Of a stretch of DNA of 12,155 nucleotides, positions 1 to 7,277 are shown piece by piece. The first letter of the stretch is position 1, and every line of letters starts with the position of its first letter. The notes below the pieces were generated by a model that had not been told where the DNA came from, did no database searches, and saw nothing but the letters and a program-made list of their open reading frames with translations. The DNA is taken from positions 1-12,155 of the forward strand of contig JANWHR010000212.1 in the NCBI GenBank assembly GCA_025450355.1, given 5' to 3'. The stretch is from Micropepsaceae bacterium (GTDB lineage Bacteria; Pseudomonadota; Alphaproteobacteria; Micropepsales; Micropepsaceae). The translations under genes were made by a program, and so were the position numbers.

Positions 1-52
1 CCCTGCTTCCCCGCGGTCTCAGACCCAGTGGCTCGACGGGCTCTCCGCTCCA

Positions 53-88
53 GGGCCGGCCCGCGCAAACGTGCCGGCCCACCCTTTT
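53..88 (+). terminator. Possible intrinsic terminator of a gene left of the window
   Basis: An 8-bp perfect GC stem (gggccggc at 53-60, gccggccc at 73-80) with a 12-nt loop is followed by acc and then five T residues (84-88). This fits a weak Rho-independent terminator read on the plus strand. No plus-strand gene is visible upstream inside the window, so the gene it would serve must end before or near position 1. The spacing of three bases between stem and T run and the large loop make it imperfect. Confidence 0.4.
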
Positions 89-113
89 TGTGGCACAAAA
101 TTGAGATACAAGT

Positions 114-126
114 GGCGCGAAGCGCC
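114..126. repeat. 13-nt palindromic motif, also found at 9762-9774
   Basis: The sequence ggcgcgaagcgcc forms a 5-bp stem (ggcgc/gcgcc) around gaa. An identical 13-mer occurs at 9762-9774 in another intergenic stretch. Both lie in GC-rich, hairpin-dense non-coding DNA, which suggests a dispersed REP-like element, but two copies of such a short self-complementary sequence could also be coincidence at this GC content. Confidence 0.3.
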
Positions 127-163
127 GTAGGGGGCGCGAGCACAGCGAGCGCGTCATCCAGGG

Positions 164-184
164 GCGCCTTCACGTTTAAGGCGC
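164..184 (-). terminator. Hairpin across the stop codon of the secreted protein gene
   Basis: gcgcctt (164-170) and aaggcgc (178-184) form a 7-bp perfect stem with a 7-nt loop. On the minus strand the stem spans the TAA stop of the 176-940 gene. No T run follows on the minus strand, so it is at most part of a factor-dependent or weak termination signal. Confidence 0.3.
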
Positions 185-940
185 GATCACCGTGCGATCA
201 TACTCGGGAAATGAATCCCAACTGAGGATCCGTTCCGTTCCATCGAACAACGATGCAAGCTTCCCGCCTCCGATGGAATAGGAAAATTCCATCACGTGAT
301 CCGGCGGATGTGTCGTCGCATTGCGGGTGATGTCGAGCCCCTGTTCGGTTTTGAAGATCTCGTATTTGCGCGGGTCGGCGGGATCGTAAAACTTCACCTC
401 GCCGCCGCCTCTCGTCAGCGGGCCGCGCTGGTACTTTACGTGGATTTGCAGATGCTCTCCCGTTGGTGTGGAGAAATTCCAGTCTTCCGTCTCGACCGAT
501 GGCCCGCCCGAACTGGCGCTTCCCCGTTGCAGTGAGGCGTTTGATGCGCGGCTGAACACGCCGAATCTGCCGGGTGCCTCCGCGGCATCATCGGTCACTC
601 CCGCAATGATCATCTGCCCTGCATCGGTCCCGCCCGTGCGCTTCACCGGAATCGCGATATAGACGAGCTGTGTCGAACCGTTTCTGATCGGCTTGCCTGC
701 GGCGTCAAACACGCCGATGCGGTCGATGAAAATGACCCGCAGATTTGCGTCTTTCGCCGGCCCGGCAGTGGCTACCTGCGGCTCCCAGCCCTGCGGGAGC
801 ATTTTTTGCAGCGCCGCATCCGGAACATGAAAGTCGAGCTGAAAGCGATGCTCGGGCGAACGTTCGAGCACCGTCTGGGCGACGGCAGAAGTGGCGCACA
901 AAGTGAGTACACACGCGAACGCGAAATATCGTGAAATCAT
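176..940 (-). CDS. Secreted protein of unknown function, possibly acetoacetate decarboxylase-like fold
   Basis: A 254-residue protein. The open frame extends upstream to 1039, but the ATG at 940 is preferred because it is preceded by a GAGG ribosome-binding site about 7 nt away and opens directly into a Sec signal peptide (MISRYFAFACVLTLC..., likely cut after SAVA or AVAQ near residue 21). The mature part has the segment VPDAALQKMLPQGWEPQ near residues 35-51, reminiscent of the N-terminal region of acetoacetate decarboxylase-superfamily proteins; this resemblance is by eye and weak. It has no transmembrane segments after the signal and no catalytic motif that I can name, so a periplasmic location is the main prediction. 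It lies 159 bp downstream of ackA on the same strand, separated from it by a strong hairpin (982-1014), so it may have its own promoter. Coding is well supported by the start signals and protein-like composition; function is unknown. Confidence 0.75.
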   Translation of the reverse strand: MISRYFAFACVLTLCATSAVAQTVLERSPEHRFQLDFHVPDAALQKMLPQGWEPQVATAGPAKDANLRVIFIDRIGVFDAAGKPIRNGSTQLVYIAIPVKRTGGTDAGQMIIAGVTDDAAEAPGRFGVFSRASNASLQRGSASSGGPSVETEDWNFSTPTGEHLQIHVKYQRGPLTRGGGEVKFYDPADPRKYEIFKTEQGLDITRNATTHPPDHVMEFSYSIGGGKLASLFDGTERILSWDSFPEYDRTVIAP

Positions 941-981
941 TACAGTCCTCACGCCGGTCAAGGCTCCATCGGCAGGAAACC

Positions 982-1014
982 GGGGCCTTCGCGGAATGCG
1001 AACGCGAAGGCCCC
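982..1014 (-). terminator. 12-bp perfect hairpin between ackA and the secreted protein gene
   Basis: ggggccttcgcg (982-993) and cgcgaaggcccc (1003-1014) pair perfectly over 12 bp around a 9-nt loop. It sits 86 nt after the ackA stop codon in the direction of ackA transcription. A T run is missing on both strands, so it is not a canonical intrinsic terminator; it could block 3' exonucleases, slow the polymerase or be one copy of a dispersed palindromic repeat. Confidence 0.45.
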
Positions 1015-1099
1015 ACCGAAGCGAGCCCGCGTTACGCATGGGGGCGGTCCCACCCAGGGATGGAACCCTAGCAGAATGGAACTTTCGGGGGAAACGGGT

Positions 1100-2197
1100 T
1101 CACCGGCCATTTCGCGGGTTGTCGGTGAGACCCGCGGTGTGTAAGGCGATCTGTTCATCCTCCCGCGAGGGAAGCGGCATAACTTCTGCGATTTTCAGAA
1201 ACCGCAACAACTCGCAGATCCTTTCGCGAACCGCATCGTCGTGTTCGCCAATCCCGCCGGTAAAGACCAGCATGTCGATCCCGCCAAGCGCCGCAGCCAT
1301 GGCGGCGATCTCTTTCGCTGTGGAATAGCAGAACATGGAAATGGCGAGCGCGGCATCCGCTGAAATGCTTTGCTGTTGATGCAAACTCCGCATGTCGCTG
1401 CTAACCCCGGAAATCCCGATCAGGCCGGAGCGATGGTCAAGCAATTGTTCGAGTTGACCGGCGTCATATCCATACCGCCGTATGAGAAACAGCAGCACGC
1501 CGGGATCGATGTCGCCGCAGCGCGTCCCCATGATGACCCCGCCGGTGGGGGTTAAGCCCATGCTGGTGTCGATTGATGTCCGGTCCCGGACAGCGGTGAT
1601 ACTGCAGCCATTCCCGAGGTGTGCGATGACCAGCCGTTCGGGGACGCTGCGCAATTGCCTGAGGATGGATTCGCAGGACAGGCCATGGAACCCGAAACGC
1701 TGCACGCCATCATCGCGAATATCCCTGGGCAGCGCGAACATGCGCGCGACCTCCGGCAGACTCGCGTGAAATGCCGTATCCAGACAGGCCACCTGCGGCA
1801 GTTGCGGGAAATGCGCCTGCGCGCAGCGGATAAGCGCCAGCGCAGGTGGCACATGGAGCGGAGCGAATTCCTCGGCGGCTTCCAGTTGCATCATCACGGA
1901 ATCATCGATCAAACGGTGGCGCCGCAAGAGAGGTCCTCCGTGTACGACGCGATGACCGATCGCGCAGATTGCAATCTGCGAGATTTCAGGCAGCGATGCG
2001 ATTTTTTCCATGGCCTGCTGCTGCGTGGCCACGGTCGATGCCTTTCCATCTTCTTCGCCGTGAAGCGAAAATCGCCCGGACCCGTCCTGCCAGTCAGCCC
2101 CGCCAGCCAGCATCGCCGTCACGGATTCGCCAGCCACCTCATAGACGCCGAACTTCAGCGACGACGATCCGCTATTCAGGACAAGGATGGCGCTCAT
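1100..2197 (-). CDS. ackA: Acetate kinase
   Basis: Acetate kinase interconverts acetyl phosphate + ADP and acetate + ATP in the cytoplasm. The 365-residue product opens with the ASKHA-fold phosphate-1 motif VLNSGSSSLKF (residues 5-15) and carries the family landmarks: GHRVVHGG (Arg83), LDTAFH (Asp140), FGFHGLS (His171), IAHLGNGCS (His193), MGTRCGDIDPG (Arg226) and the adenosine motif VFTGGIGEHD (311-320). These correspond to the catalytic Arg91, Asp148, His180, His208 and Arg241 of the Methanosarcina enzyme. It is somewhat shorter than the usual ~400 residues. The ATG at 2197 is chosen over a GTG at 2209 because its first bases overlap the TGA of the phosphoketolase remnant (ATGA), the arrangement expected for translational coupling in an xfp-ackA operon. 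In such operons phosphoketolase supplies acetyl phosphate; here that partner is broken, so the enzyme must use another source or run toward acetyl phosphate. Confidence 0.97.
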   Translation of the reverse strand: MSAILVLNSGSSSLKFGVYEVAGESVTAMLAGGADWQDGSGRFSLHGEEDGKASTVATQQQAMEKIASLPEISQIAICAIGHRVVHGGPLLRRHRLIDDSVMMQLEAAEEFAPLHVPPALALIRCAQAHFPQLPQVACLDTAFHASLPEVARMFALPRDIRDDGVQRFGFHGLSCESILRQLRSVPERLVIAHLGNGCSITAVRDRTSIDTSMGLTPTGGVIMGTRCGDIDPGVLLFLIRRYGYDAGQLEQLLDHRSGLIGISGVSSDMRSLHQQQSISADAALAISMFCYSTAKEIAAMAAALGGIDMLVFTGGIGEHDDAVRERICELLRFLKIAEVMPLPSREDEQIALHTAGLTDNPRNGR

Positions 2198-2504
2198 GCG
2201 TTGGCACACCAGCGCCGGTTGAGAATTTCAGGCAGATCGGGGCCGTGTTCGCTGATGTAAAGCCGGTGGCGCCGGATTCTGCGCCAATTGCCTTTGATCA
2301 GCCGGTTCAGATGCACAGACAGAAAGTTCAGCCCCGGCGTGGTTCCCCAATGGCCGAGCAGTCGCAGTTTGATATCGCTGAGCCGAAGCGAGCGCCCCCG
2401 CAGCGAATTATCCTTGGGTAAATCTGGCCCGCGGACAGGTGGTTGGCGGCACGCCACCAGGCATCCATTTTGGCAAGCAGATCGGGCAAAAGCCGGCCGT
2501 CCAT
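2194..2504 (-). pseudogene. xfp: Phosphoketolase remnant: frameshift plus large internal deletion
   Basis: Phosphoketolase (~790-800 residues, thiamine diphosphate enzyme) cleaves xylulose-5-P or fructose-6-P to acetyl phosphate. From the ATG at 2504 (preceded by GAGG) the frame reads MDGRLLPDLLAKMDAWWRAA and then NHLSAGQIYP, the typical phosphoketolase N-terminus. Near 2417 the homology jumps to the neighbouring frame, which continues DNSLRGRSLRLSDIKLRLL and GHWGTTPGLNFLSVHLNRLI, again characteristic N-terminal sequence. About 24 residues later the same frame reads LYISEHGPDLPEILNRRW, which matches the extreme C-terminal motif of the family, and stops at 2194. Roughly 690-700 residues between, including the GDGE thiamine-diphosphate site and phosphate-binding loops, are absent. 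The stop overlaps the ackA start by ATGA, so the original operon junction is preserved. A functional product is not credible. An assembly or sequencing collapse is the main alternative explanation. Confidence 0.85.
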
Positions 2505-2520
2505 GCGTCATCCTCGCACT

Positions 2521-2584
2521 GTGAAGCTTATGGAAACGCATTGCCAAAGCAAAGTTTGCGCTGGATCAACTTCATAAGCTTCAC
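2521..2584. repeat. 12-bp perfect inverted repeat with 40-bp spacer upstream of xfp remnant
   Basis: gtgaagcttatg (2521-2532) and cataagcttcac (2573-2584) are exact reverse complements, 40 bp apart, in the more AT-rich stretch just upstream of the phosphoketolase start at 2504. A regulator binding two half-sites, a stem-loop in the leader RNA or the ends of a tiny mobile remnant are all possible. No target-site duplication is visible at the outer ends (t at 2520, c at 2585). Confidence 0.5.
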
Positions 2585-2710
2585 CCTCTCTCCTTGCGGG
2601 CGGCGGCCGTGAGGAAATCGCCGAGGCGATTTTAGCCCGACCGGCGGCGCCCGCGCGTGCGCTTTTGCACGCGCGTTCTGGCGTGCCGGGTGAGGGGCGC
2701 TTCGATTTCA
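2585..2710. repeat. GC-rich hairpin-dense intergenic element downstream of ubiD
   Basis: Between the ubiD stop and the xfp remnant lies a non-coding block with two clean stems: aaatcgcc/ggcgattt at 2615-2632, and cgcgcgtgc/gcacgcgcg at 2652-2660 and 2667-2675 around a gctttt loop. It starts with ccctctctccttgcggg and ends in gccgggtgaggg, sequences of the style often found in dispersed intergenic repeats of proteobacteria. No T run follows either stem on the minus strand, so termination of the ubiD transcript here would be factor-dependent. I see no gene in it. Confidence 0.35.
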
Positions 2711-2739
2711 CCGCAGCGAAGAATGACCGGAAGAGGAAA

Positions 2740-4383
2740 CTATTCCTTTGGTTTCAGCCTCCGCGTTTCGGTATTCATCGGCACATCGTTGCGCCGCTGT
2801 TGTGCGATGATCTCTCCCGTCACCCAGTAGTCGCTTTCGGTGGCGCGCTTCGCCATCGCGTCGAACCGCTCGTCCCACTCGCCCAGCGAAGCGCCGAACC
2901 ACGGCGCCTGCGGTTTCAGCGGCGGCAAGCCAAGTTCTTCCCAGATTTTGCGTGCATTCTCCATATATTCCCGTTTGGGCAACGACACGGGCGGAAACGG
3001 TTCTTTCAGCGTCGCATCGAACAGAACGGACGCATCCTCGCCGCCGTTGCGCAGGCTGCGCGGCCCGTGGCCCTGATCGCGGTGGCGCAGGATTTCCACA
3101 TCCAGCGCCGGATTGCAGCGATAGGAGAGCGCCCACCACACGGCATCGAGATTTTCCGGATCGATGTCTTCATCCAGCGCGATGACATATTTGCCGACGG
3201 CGCGGTGCTGCGAACACAATCCATACATTGCCCGCCAGACCTCAACCCGCGGCGTGTCCTTTTCCATGTGCAGAATGACGACTTTCCGCAAATTCGTCAG
3301 CGCTTCGTGCAGCGAAACCCGCTTCACGCAGTTCAGGCCCAGCCCTTCCCGCAGGCCATGGAGCAGCATCGGCTCCAGCGACACGCGCTTGATCAGGCTC
3401 GATTCGCTGGGTGTCACCTGGCTGATGATGGAAGTCAGAACCGCATCGCGCCGCCGCGTGATCGCGGTAACGTCCATGAACGCGTTGTATTCCTGCAGAT
3501 TCACATGGCCGTGCGATTCACCAAACGGCGCTTCCGGTTCCAGCCACTCCGTATCGATAAAGCCTTCGACCACGATTTCGGCCTCCGCCGGGACCAGCAG
3601 ATCGACCGTAACCGCCTTCACCACGTTCAGCGGCGAACCCACCAGAGCGCCCGCGACTTCCAGTTCGTCGAGCGATTCAGAAAGCTTTTGCGTGGACATG
3701 AACGTCACTGCCGGTGGCGCGCCCAGCACCACGGCGGCAGGCATTCTTTCGCCCCGTTTTTTGTATTTAAGCCAGTGCGTGTAAATGCCAGGGCGCAACT
3801 CCAGCGACGGGTTCATGCCGAGGCGCCGCGGGCTTTTCACCTGACCGCGATAGTTGCCGACATTTTGCACACCGGTCTCGGGATCTTTGGTGATGTATTG
3901 CGACAAAGTCGTATATGGAGCGTTGTCCCAGCCTGGCGTCGAAATCGGAACCGGAATGCCATCCAGCCCTCGCCCGGGACGATTCAACTCCTCTCCCTGA
4001 ATCACGATGTCCTGGCAGGGTGCGCGGGTTACGATCTTCGGCTTCAGCGGATTGCGGCTCGCCTCCGCCCAGCGCTGCTCCAGTTCATCGAAGTCGCAGC
4101 CAAGGCCGATGCGGTAAATCTCGCGATTGGCTGCCAGACCGCCCACAATCACCGGAATGTCGTAGTGCTTGCCCTTGCTGTCCACGACGTTGGTGAAGAG
4201 AAACGCCTTGCGGTCTTTTTCCGGAATCCCGCCGCGAAATTGCCAGCGCACCAGCGGGTGCATCTCGGTATCCTTGTTGATCGGGCGGTCCACCCGGATC
4301 AACTGGCCCGCCTTTTCCAGCGCAGCGATATGGTCGTGCAGGTCGGGATAGGCGCGCGCCGGCGCTTCGCCGGATTGGTTCAT
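2740..4383 (-). CDS. UbiD family decarboxylase (prenylated-FMN dependent)
   Basis: UbiD enzymes reversibly decarboxylate aromatic, heteroaromatic or alpha,beta-unsaturated carboxylic acids using prenylated FMN made by a UbiX-type prenyltransferase (no ubiX gene in this window). The 547-residue protein covers the whole family: NVGNYRGQ around 174-181 with the prFMN-site Arg179, and EAPFGE (284-289) giving Glu284 and Glu289. The Arg and Glu pair are spaced as Arg173, Glu277 and Glu282 in fungal Fdc1, so the catalytic triad is intact. Other family sequence includes GGLAANREIY (81-90) and the PAAVVLG region (215-221). The ATG at 4383 has an AGGAG site 6 nt upstream. It is the third gene of the run MFS - amidohydrolase - ubiD, 57 bp after the amidohydrolase stop. 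This context points to catabolism rather than ubiquinone synthesis, and the substrate is unknown. The long open frame on the opposite strand is a shadow. Confidence 0.95.
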   Translation of the reverse strand: MNQSGEAPARAYPDLHDHIAALEKAGQLIRVDRPINKDTEMHPLVRWQFRGGIPEKDRKAFLFTNVVDSKGKHYDIPVIVGGLAANREIYRIGLGCDFDELEQRWAEASRNPLKPKIVTRAPCQDIVIQGEELNRPGRGLDGIPVPISTPGWDNAPYTTLSQYITKDPETGVQNVGNYRGQVKSPRRLGMNPSLELRPGIYTHWLKYKKRGERMPAAVVLGAPPAVTFMSTQKLSESLDELEVAGALVGSPLNVVKAVTVDLLVPAEAEIVVEGFIDTEWLEPEAPFGESHGHVNLQEYNAFMDVTAITRRRDAVLTSIISQVTPSESSLIKRVSLEPMLLHGLREGLGLNCVKRVSLHEALTNLRKVVILHMEKDTPRVEVWRAMYGLCSQHRAVGKYVIALDEDIDPENLDAVWWALSYRCNPALDVEILRHRDQGHGPRSLRNGGEDASVLFDATLKEPFPPVSLPKREYMENARKIWEELGLPPLKPQAPWFGASLGEWDERFDAMAKRATESDYWVTGEIIAQQRRNDVPMNTETRRLKPKE

Positions 4384-4440
4384 TTGAAACTCCTGGTTTT
4401 TTCCGGTGATAGCGGCTGACAGCGCCGGAGCGCAACCCGC

Positions 4441-5865
4441 TCAGCCCAGCAGATTTGGCGTAAACGCGCCACGCTGCAGGACCCCGTCGCGCGACTGCTC
4501 GACCATTGCCATGATCCGTGATGTGTCTACTCCCACAAGCACGCCGCCCCATTTCTTCACTTTTCCGGCGATGAACACGGCCTCGACATGGCCTGGATTC
4601 ATCAGACTGGCCACGGTGGAATACGCGTTGTTTCGTGGCCAGACGTCGAGTTTGTCTGCGCGAAGGACCACGATATCGGCATCTTTTCCCGGCGAGAGGG
4701 TGCCGCTTTTCGCGTCCAGCGCGGCGCAGCGGGCGCCCTCGATCGTGGCGAAGGACAGAACATCGCGCGGCGTGAGCAGCGGCGGCAGATTTTGCTCCTT
4801 GCGCATGGCGCGCTGCAGCACCGCGAGCCTTTGCAGGTCGAAAGCGGCGCGCATGATTCCGAACATGTCCTGCGCCACGGTCGCGGAATGGTCCGAACTC
4901 AGACTCGGCCGCAACCCGTGGTCCAGCGCGTCCTGAATCGCCGGATAGCCGTGGCCCATGGCCATTTCCAGCGGCGGCGCATGGGAGGTGCGGCCACCGG
5001 AGTCGCGGATGGCGGCCCACGCTTCCGGCGAAAGATGCGTGCAATGAATATATTCATCGCCGGGGCGCAGCAGACCGGCGCCGGAGAGCGCAATCAGCGG
5101 TGCAGAATTGACCCGGATGTGCAGGACGGAGCGCGCGCCCTGGGCGCGGGCAAACCGGAATGATTTCGGATCGGTGCTGGTGGCAAACGCAATGGTCAGC
5201 AACTGGTCCGGCGAATTGAAATACCGGCTTCTCAGTCGAACAAAATCGTCCGGGTAGCGCGATGCCGGGCCCTGACCGCGCGAATAGGCAAACACCGCGC
5301 GAATCCCGGAATCCTTCAGCGCCTGAATATCGGCATCACTGTGTTCGGGCGAGTGGGAGATCTGCGAAATATCGACAATGGTCGTCGTGCCATTGTCGAT
5401 CTGCGCCAGCGCGGTGATCAACACGCCCGCATAAACATCTTCGGGGCGGTAATGCAGCGTCAGATTGTTCTGGATGTCCCGATTGTAATCCGGATCGACG
5501 ATTCCCGCCGGCAGAAGACTGCGCAGCAGCCCCTGATAGGAATGCACATGCGTGTCGATGAAACCGGGAATAATAATCCGGTTCGGCATCTCTGCGATTG
5601 CGGTGGACTCCGCAGGCGCATCAATGCGGGAAGCAATCTGCGCAATTTTACCATTGTCGATCAGGACATCGCCCTGCGCGAAGTCGCCCACAGCCGGATC
5701 CAGCGTGAGAACAATTGCGCCTTTCAGCAAAATGCGCCGCGCCGATGTGAGGCGCACAAGTTCGGAATCACCCGCCGTCTGCGCCGCGCAGGAACTCGCG
5801 GGTATGGAAAGCGTGGTGGCCGCCAGGGCGGAATTCAGAAGACTGCGGCGCGAAATGTCGCTCAT
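4441..5865 (-). CDS. Tat-exported amidohydrolase family protein
   Basis: A 474-residue TIM-barrel amidohydrolase of the cytosine deaminase/chlorohydrolase-like branch. The N-terminus has a twin-arginine signal (SRRSLL, residues 5-10), a hydrophobic stretch and ASSCAAQ (23-29), so the protein is likely exported folded; Cys26 leaves lipoprotein processing possible though the lipobox is poor. Metal-site landmarks: GFIDTHVHS with His106 and His108, LHIRVN with His249, YIHCTH with His274, and SSDHS with Asp325. The HxxE motif usual for aminohydrolases reads HIRVN, so the proton-shuttling Glu is absent; subgroups of this family with a similar change exist, so altered chemistry rather than inactivity is plausible. 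The C-terminal part (LSPGKDADIVVLRAD) closes the composite beta-sandwich. The ATG at 5865 overlaps the MFS stop as ATGA, and the open frame upstream of it is antisense-like noise. Substrate unknown; its place between transporter and decarboxylase suggests an early step. Confidence 0.9.
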   Translation of the reverse strand: MSDISRRSLLNSALAATTLSIPASSCAAQTAGDSELVRLTSARRILLKGAIVLTLDPAVGDFAQGDVLIDNGKIAQIASRIDAPAESTAIAEMPNRIIIPGFIDTHVHSYQGLLRSLLPAGIVDPDYNRDIQNNLTLHYRPEDVYAGVLITALAQIDNGTTTIVDISQISHSPEHSDADIQALKDSGIRAVFAYSRGQGPASRYPDDFVRLRSRYFNSPDQLLTIAFATSTDPKSFRFARAQGARSVLHIRVNSAPLIALSGAGLLRPGDEYIHCTHLSPEAWAAIRDSGGRTSHAPPLEMAMGHGYPAIQDALDHGLRPSLSSDHSATVAQDMFGIMRAAFDLQRLAVLQRAMRKEQNLPPLLTPRDVLSFATIEGARCAALDAKSGTLSPGKDADIVVLRADKLDVWPRNNAYSTVASLMNPGHVEAVFIAGKVKKWGGVLVGVDTSRIMAMVEQSRDGVLQRGAFTPNLLG

Positions 5866-7169
5866 TGCGCTGGAACCGCCGCGATCTGCGGATGCGGGGA
5901 CGGGCGCATCGCGAGCGCGAGACCCGCGGCCACGAAAAAAAACACGGATATGGCAATCAGCGCCAGCGTGAAGCTGCCGGTCGCATCTTTCACCACACCG
6001 ATCAGCCACGGTCCGATGCCGCCAACTTGCGCGATGATATTTGCCACGGCGACGCATGCTGCCGCCGCGGCGCCGGCGAAAAACGATCCACCAATGGCCC
6101 AGAACAGCGGTGAAGCCGCCAATACCGCGGCATTCCCGATAGACAGCAGAACAAAGGCCGCAACCGGACTGTCGATCAGCGCGCTCGCTAGCAGACCCGC
6201 TCCGGCAACCACATAGCACGCGGCCATGTGCGCCTTGCGGTTGCCCTTGCGATCGGACCGGTAGCTGACGAAGAGCGCACCGGCGATGCCGAGCAACGGC
6301 GATATCGTCGAAAGGAATCCGACCTCGACATCGCTCAAGTTCCCCATTTGCTTGATGATCTGCGGCAGCCAGAGCAGCAGACCGTACAACCCGATCAGTC
6401 CCGCGCCGAAGGCAAGGCCCAGATTCCACACCCGTGCATCGAAGAGAACAGTCCGCAATATGGCAAAGGCGGAGGGCGCTTCTTCATGCGCCAGCGCCTG
6501 TTTCTCATACGCCAGTTTCGCGACCAGCCACTGACGCGCATCGGCGTGCAGCCAGTGCGCCTGTTCCGGCCTGTCAGTAAGCCAGTAAAGCACGAATAGG
6601 CCCAGCAGCACCGCGGGAACGCCCTCGCCAAGAAACATCCATTGCCAGCCGTGCAGCCCCAACACCTGGTCCAGATAAGTGATCAGCGCGGTTGCAATGG
6701 GACCCCCAATCACCGTCGAGCAGGAGGTCGCTATGATGTAACCGGAAATCGCCCGGCCGCGATATTTTTCCGGAAACCAGTAGGTCGCGTAAAGCGCAGC
6801 CGCGGGAAGAAACCCGGCCTCCGCAAGACCCAGCGCAAAGCGCAGGGCGTAAAAGCCGGTGGCGCCGTGAATGAACGCGGTCGCCGCCGATATGCTGCCC
6901 CAGGCGAACAGCAGACCCGCGAGCCAGCGCCGCGCGCCGATGCGATAGACGATCAGATTGCCCGGTATCTGCAACAGCACATAACCGGCAAAGAATATGG
7001 TTGCGCCAAAACCATAGACCGTCGCCGAAAATCCCAGATCGCGGTTCATCCGCAAGGCGGCGAATCCGACGTTCACGCGGTCCAGATAGTTGAAGAACAT
7101 CAGCGTGAACAACAGAGGGACAAGCCGCCAATAGACGCGACGGAAAGTTGCCGTTTCGATGCTGTCCAT
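5862..7169 (-). CDS. MFS transporter, anion:cation symporter (ACS) family
   Basis: A 435-residue inner-membrane carrier with about 12 hydrophobic segments. The N-terminal motif NYLDRVNVGFAAL (residues 27-39) and the later RFALGLAEAGFLPAAALY followed by WFPEKYRGRA are hallmarks of the ACS subfamily (TC 2.A.1.14), whose members import organic anions such as phthalate, 4-hydroxyphenylacetate, tartrate, hexuronates or allantoate. A hydrophilic central loop (about 195-230, rich in Ala, Glu and Lys) separates the two six-helix halves. The ATG at 7169 is chosen over a TTG at 7205 because the segment between them does not resemble MFS N-termini; no clear Shine-Dalgarno is visible before either. It is the first gene of the minus-strand operon and is translationally coupled to the amidohydrolase. 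It most likely supplies the carboxylic acid substrate to the locus. Confidence 0.95.
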   Translation of the reverse strand: MDSIETATFRRVYWRLVPLLFTLMFFNYLDRVNVGFAALRMNRDLGFSATVYGFGATIFFAGYVLLQIPGNLIVYRIGARRWLAGLLFAWGSISAATAFIHGATGFYALRFALGLAEAGFLPAAALYATYWFPEKYRGRAISGYIIATSCSTVIGGPIATALITYLDQVLGLHGWQWMFLGEGVPAVLLGLFVLYWLTDRPEQAHWLHADARQWLVAKLAYEKQALAHEEAPSAFAILRTVLFDARVWNLGLAFGAGLIGLYGLLLWLPQIIKQMGNLSDVEVGFLSTISPLLGIAGALFVSYRSDRKGNRKAHMAACYVVAGAGLLASALIDSPVAAFVLLSIGNAAVLAASPLFWAIGGSFFAGAAAAACVAVANIIAQVGGIGPWLIGVVKDATGSFTLALIAISVFFFVAAGLALAMRPSPHPQIAAVPAQ

Positions 7170-7216
7170 GGTTCGCACTGTGCCGCAGCTGCACCCGTGA
7201 AACAAGGAACAGGAGA

Positions 7217-7244
7217 TTGCCTCACCGCAGGCCGCCCATATAAG
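7217..7244 (+). promoter_or_regulatory. Candidate sigma-70 promoter for the plus-strand operon
   Basis: In the 108-bp gap between the divergent MFS and VOC genes, ttgcct (7217-7222) and tataag (7239-7244) form a -35/-10 pair with a 16-bp spacer. A start near 7251 would give a leader of about 27 nt ending in the strong AGGAGG ribosome-binding site at 7268-7273. The same AT-rich island reads ttatat on the minus strand and may serve the MFS operon too, with poorer -35 sequences. No convincing operator palindrome is seen in this gap. Confidence 0.4.
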
Positions 7245-7277
7245 CTCACGCCAAACCCATCAAAAGCAGGAGGGCCC

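Noticed and set aside
28..225. 65-residue plus-strand frame at the left end
   Set aside because: Low-complexity composition, no ribosome-binding site, and it covers hairpins and the end of the minus-strand gene.
1015..1099. tRNA-like look of the stretch between ackA and the secreted protein gene
   Set aside because: There are TTC-like and GG-rich fragments, but no acceptor stem, anticodon arm and T arm can be folded together.
1619..2421. Plus-strand open frames opposite ackA and the xfp remnant
   Set aside because: Antisense to acetate kinase, whose motifs are unambiguous; composition is that of shadow frames.
2665..4419. 584-residue plus-strand open frame opposite ubiD
   Set aside because: It is rich in His, Arg, Gln and Phe with no domain pattern and lies exactly antisense to a well-supported UbiD gene, so it is a shadow frame of GC-rich coding DNA.
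5866..6429. N-terminal extension of the amidohydrolase frame (about 188 residues)
   Set aside because: It overlaps the MFS gene in another frame, has shadow-like composition (Arg, Gly, Cys) and is unnecessary, since the Tat signal begins at the ATG at 5865.
6642..7277. N-terminal extension of the VOC frame into the MFS gene
   Set aside because: It is antisense to the MFS gene and the ATG at 7278 has a perfect AGGAGG; the 130-residue product is complete.
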